64,000 bases of DNA from Streptomyces sp. NBC_00490 (GTDB taxonomy: Bacteria; Actinomycetota; Actinomycetes; Streptomycetales; Streptomycetaceae). The stretch spans positions 5,952,001-6,016,000 of the forward strand of contig NZ_CP107869.1 of NCBI RefSeq assembly GCF_036013645.1. The letters are read 5' to 3'. Each line of letters opens with the position of its first letter. Within the stretch, counting starts at the first letter, position 1. Made by a program: the position numbers and the translations under genes. This document shows positions 62,213 through 64,000 of this stretch, in pieces. Below the pieces are notes generated by a model, which worked only from the letters and a program-made list of their open reading frames with translations, ran no database searches and was not told the origin of the DNA.

Positions 62213-62692
62213 GTACGCGCCCCACACGTTGTCGATCGACCCGTACCGCTGCGCCGCGTAGTTGCAGGCGGCGGTGATGTTGGCGACCGGGTCGTAGGGG
62301 TCCCACGAGGTGCCGGACACGTGGTACGCCTGGAAGGTGGGGTCGATCACCTGGAGCAGGCCCTTGGAGGGGGTGCCGGCGGCCGCGTTGGAGTCCCAGT
62401 TGTTGATGGCGAAGGGGTTGCCGGACGACTCGCGGATGATGTTGCGGTAGATGCTGTCGTACGACCCGGGGATGCCGTTCTGGGCCATGACCTGGAGCGA
62501 CGCCCGGATCCAGCCGTCGAGGGTGTCGGTGTAGCCCAGCGAGGTCGCCGTGGCCACGGTCGGGGTGGCGGCGGAGGCGCTGGTCGCGCCGATGACCGGG
62601 AGCGCGAGCACCGCGATGCCGGTACCGGCGACGGCGAGCTTGCGGGCGAGGCGGGACGTTCTGGTGCGACGGTGCTGAGCGGCAGCAGGCAT
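62210..62692 (-). CDS. Small secreted transglycosylase-like (SLT) cell-wall protein
   Basis: 160 residues from ATG 62692, with GAGAGGAAACC upstream. A signal peptide (RLARKLAVAGTGIAVLALPV) ends near ASAATP. The SLT-like domain has the catalytic Glu88 in IIRESSGNPFAINNWDSN, then SKGLLQVIDPTFQAYHV and ANITAACNYAAQRYGS, matching short lytic transglycosylase-fold proteins of Streptomyces (Swl/SceD-type). It should cut glycan strands during outgrowth. Its leader contains a c-di-AMP riboswitch, the known control of such hydrolases in Streptomyces. Confidence 0.9.
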   Translation of the reverse strand: MPAAAQHRRTRTSRLARKLAVAGTGIAVLALPVIGATSASAATPTVATATSLGYTDTLDGWIRASLQVMAQNGIPGSYDSIYRNIIRESSGNPFAINNWDSNAAAGTPSKGLLQVIDPTFQAYHVSGTSWDPYDPVANITAACNYAAQRYGSIDNVWGAY

Positions 62693-62708
62693 GACGGTTT
62701 CCTCTCCT

Positions 62709-62860
62709 GCGCCTGCGAGGTGAGCTGTCGGGTTCGGGCGGGAGCTGCCCGGCCGGGCCGCCGTACGGCGACACGACTTCACCCCAAGCCGGTCCGTTAT
62801 GTCCGGCGACTTACCTGGTTCCCCCGCTCCTGCCGTGAGTTCTCGTAGGTGAGCGGTCTC
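62709..62860 (-). promoter_or_regulatory. c-di-AMP (ydaO-type) riboswitch
   Basis: On the minus strand the leader of the SLT gene shows, in order, AGCGGGGGAACC (62828-62817), CTTGGGGTGAAGT (62788-62776) and CCGAACCC then GACAGCTCACCTCGCAGGCG (62737-62710). These are the conserved blocks of the ydaO family in Actinobacteria, with correct order and spacing, ending 17 bases before the start codon. In Streptomyces this riboswitch turns off resuscitation-promoting and lytic enzyme genes at high c-di-AMP. The exact 5' edge is approximate. Confidence 0.9.
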
Positions 62861-63172
62861 CGGGCGGCGGCAGGATTCGGCGTTCCGCCCGGCCGGGAAC
62901 GTATGCGAGAGCACATGTCCGGAACAAGTACCGGATTCACACAACAGGCCCATTGACCTCGGTCTGAGGCGTATGGGGTGCTTGATCCTTTGCGACCGCC
63001 AATCACCAACTGGCTTTCGGGCAAAGCGGATCGGCGGAGGTGATCTCACAGGCCGTCCACAGGATGAAGTGACTCAAGTCACTGAAGATGAAGTCCGGCC
63101 GCAAATCGGGCAATTAGCCTTAACCGGCCGTTCTCGGAATGTCCCAGGGGAGTTGACGCCGAGCGGCTCGGA
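62861..63172. other. Upstream region of the riboswitch (312 bases)
   Basis: Should hold the promoter of the SLT gene on the minus strand. It includes less GC-rich sequence near 62920-63110. No further gene or defined element recognised. Confidence 0.4.
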
Positions 63173-63500
63173 CTACTCGGGCTCGTCGAAGGTGATGCCG
63201 TCCGCCGACTCACGGGATCGCACCGAAAGTTCGAGAAAACTGCCCGGCGAACCGGATGCGGTGCCCGGGCGGGAAAGCGTGCCCGATGCCGTTCAGCTCG
63301 AACGCCACCTCCTCGGACGTCCCCGGCTCCCACGACACCGCCCGGTCCCGCCCGTGCCGCGCCGACAGCTCAGCGCACCCCGGGGGCCAGCGTCGACGAA
63401 CCGTCCGGCGCCACATCGCGGAGCCGGTCCTGCCCTCTGTGACCCTGCCCGGCCGGCGACGCGGGAAGCCCGCTCGTCCACCGCGCGGGCGGAGCCACGC
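63173..63500 (-). pseudogene. Remnant of a CocE/NonD-family (X-Pro dipeptidyl-peptidase type) hydrolase
   Basis: Minus strand fragments in different frames match the C-terminal jelly-roll of the family: DRLRDVAPDGSSTLAPGV (about 63435-63380), then SWEPGTSEEVAFELNGIGHA with FPPGHRIRF (about 63330-63250), and finally SADGITFDEPE with a stop at 63173. The order is right, but stops and frame changes separate them, and the catalytic domain is not recognisable upstream. This is the 3' end of a decayed gene. Its left limit (about 63500) is approximate. Confidence 0.65.
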
Positions 63501-63802
63501 CCAGGCCCACCCGGGTCATCCGCTCGGCGAGCCGGCCCCGCCCGAGGGCGACACCGCCTTCTTCGGTCGGCCGAAAGGCCTGCTCGCCCTGGTATCCACG
63601 TCTGCTTCCGGGGAAGTCGGAAGATATCCGTTCTTTTCAGGTGATCAAAAACATACCGGTCGTGATCCGATACCACCCGTGCTGCACGGGTGGGCGGCAG
63701 CGGTGATCGAAACGTGACCGGATACGCTGACTTGAGTGAGGGCAGCGACCTATCGACAAACCGTGTAATCGCCAGTAGACACCAGCAGACAGGAGACCCC
63801 TC
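63501..63802. other. Leader region of the polyprenyl synthase gene
   Basis: Contains the possible 5' remainder of the decayed hydrolase and, from about 63700, the promoter region of the gene at 63803. CGTGACCGGATACGCTGACTT precursors near 63715 resemble a promoter segment, but no clear -10/-35 pair was assigned. Confidence 0.35.
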
Positions 63803-64000
63803 GTGACCGTCGTCGGGCCGTTCGGGCTGAGCGTGCGGGACCAGGCTCTGGAAGCCGATGTCCAGGCCGGATTGGCGGCCGTCGAGGAGGGTTTGCTCGA
63901 AGCCACCAAGAGTGAGGTCCCGTTCATCACGGAGGCCGCGCAGCACCTCGTACGGGCGGGCGGAAAGCGCTTCCGTCCGCTGCTCGTGATGCTCGCCGCC
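63803..64000 (+). CDS. Polyprenyl diphosphate synthase, N-terminal part
   Basis: 66 residues visible; the gene continues beyond the window. GTG 63803 is preceded by AGGAGA at 7 bases. The start LSVRDQALEADVQAGLAAVE, then FITEAAQHLVRAGGKRFRPL and LVMLAA, gives the GGKRxRP motif that binds isopentenyl diphosphate in trans-prenyltransferases. The family makes the C40-C45 chain of menaquinone among other products; the respiratory neighbourhood favours the menaquinone side chain. The DDxxD motifs lie outside the window. Confidence 0.88.
   Translation, partial: MTVVGPFGLSVRDQALEADVQAGLAAVEEGLLEATKSEVPFITEAAQHLVRAGGKRFRPLLVMLAA

Overview
The window is high-GC actinobacterial DNA, almost certainly from a Streptomyces chromosome core. 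The evidence is uniform high GC with many GTG starts, overlapping stop/start junctions, an SsgA-like sporulation protein, a futalosine-pathway mqnC, a 14-gene nuo operon, a c-di-AMP (ydaO-type) riboswitch ahead of a small cell-wall hydrolase, and a Rex-type operator ahead of nuoA. From memory the order mqnC - menG - nuoA-N - recQ - polyprenyl synthase matches the S. coelicolor core around SCO4550-SCO4583; this was not checked by search.

Layout. 0-1.9 kb: the end of a Tad/Flp pilus locus (TadC-like protein, small pilin, three TadE/TadG-like pseudopilins). 2.0-4.8 kb: an SsgA-like gene facing a membrane-anchored ECF sigma/zinc-finger fusion, with a decayed gene fragment beside it. 4.8-12.1 kb: a polymorphic-toxin island with a WXG100-like small protein, a CdiI-like immunity protein, an unknown possible immunity protein, and a 1523-residue Rhs protein ending in a barnase-like RNase followed directly by a barstar-like immunity gene. 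12.2-14 kb: an exported protein/lipoprotein pair. 14.3-18 kb: a LysM/BTAD membrane protein and a prepilin peptidase, probably the far end of the Tad locus. 18.1-19.8 kb: mqnC and a barrel-less amidohydrolase remnant. 19.8-25.1 kb: a GH18-like protein diverging from a small membrane protein, a deacetylase-glycosyltransferase fusion and an acyltransferase, which looks like a surface-glycan locus. 25.2-28.2 kb: menG, a PASTA protein, a broken GNAT gene and a geranylgeranyl reductase-like enzyme. 28.6-29.4 kb: an NlpC/P60 hydrolase.

30.1-46.1 kb is the complete nuoA-N operon (menaquinone-dependent NADH dehydrogenase, complex I), closed by a strong hairpin. Nearby genes for menaquinone synthesis (mqnC, menG), likely side-chain reduction (the reductase) and side-chain synthesis (the polyprenyl synthase at the right edge) make this a respiratory neighbourhood. 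46.2-49 kb holds an exported protein and RecQ.

49.1-56.6 kb is a six-gene minus-strand cluster: GntR regulator, dicluster ferredoxin, substrate-binding lipoprotein with a NosL-like tail, permease, ATPase with a long Thr/Ser-rich N-terminus, and an AprA-like flavoprotein with HEAT repeats. It reads as an import-plus-redox system for an unknown, perhaps organosulfur, compound and is the least explained system here. 56.7-64 kb holds an M56 metallopeptidase, fumarylacetoacetase, a hypothetical protein, a GH53 galactanase with paired inverted operator-like sites, a HAD phosphatase, a riboswitch-controlled transglycosylase-like protein, a decayed CocE/NonD hydrolase and the start of a polyprenyl diphosphate synthase. 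No tRNA, rRNA, CRISPR array, intact insertion sequence or replication origin was seen.
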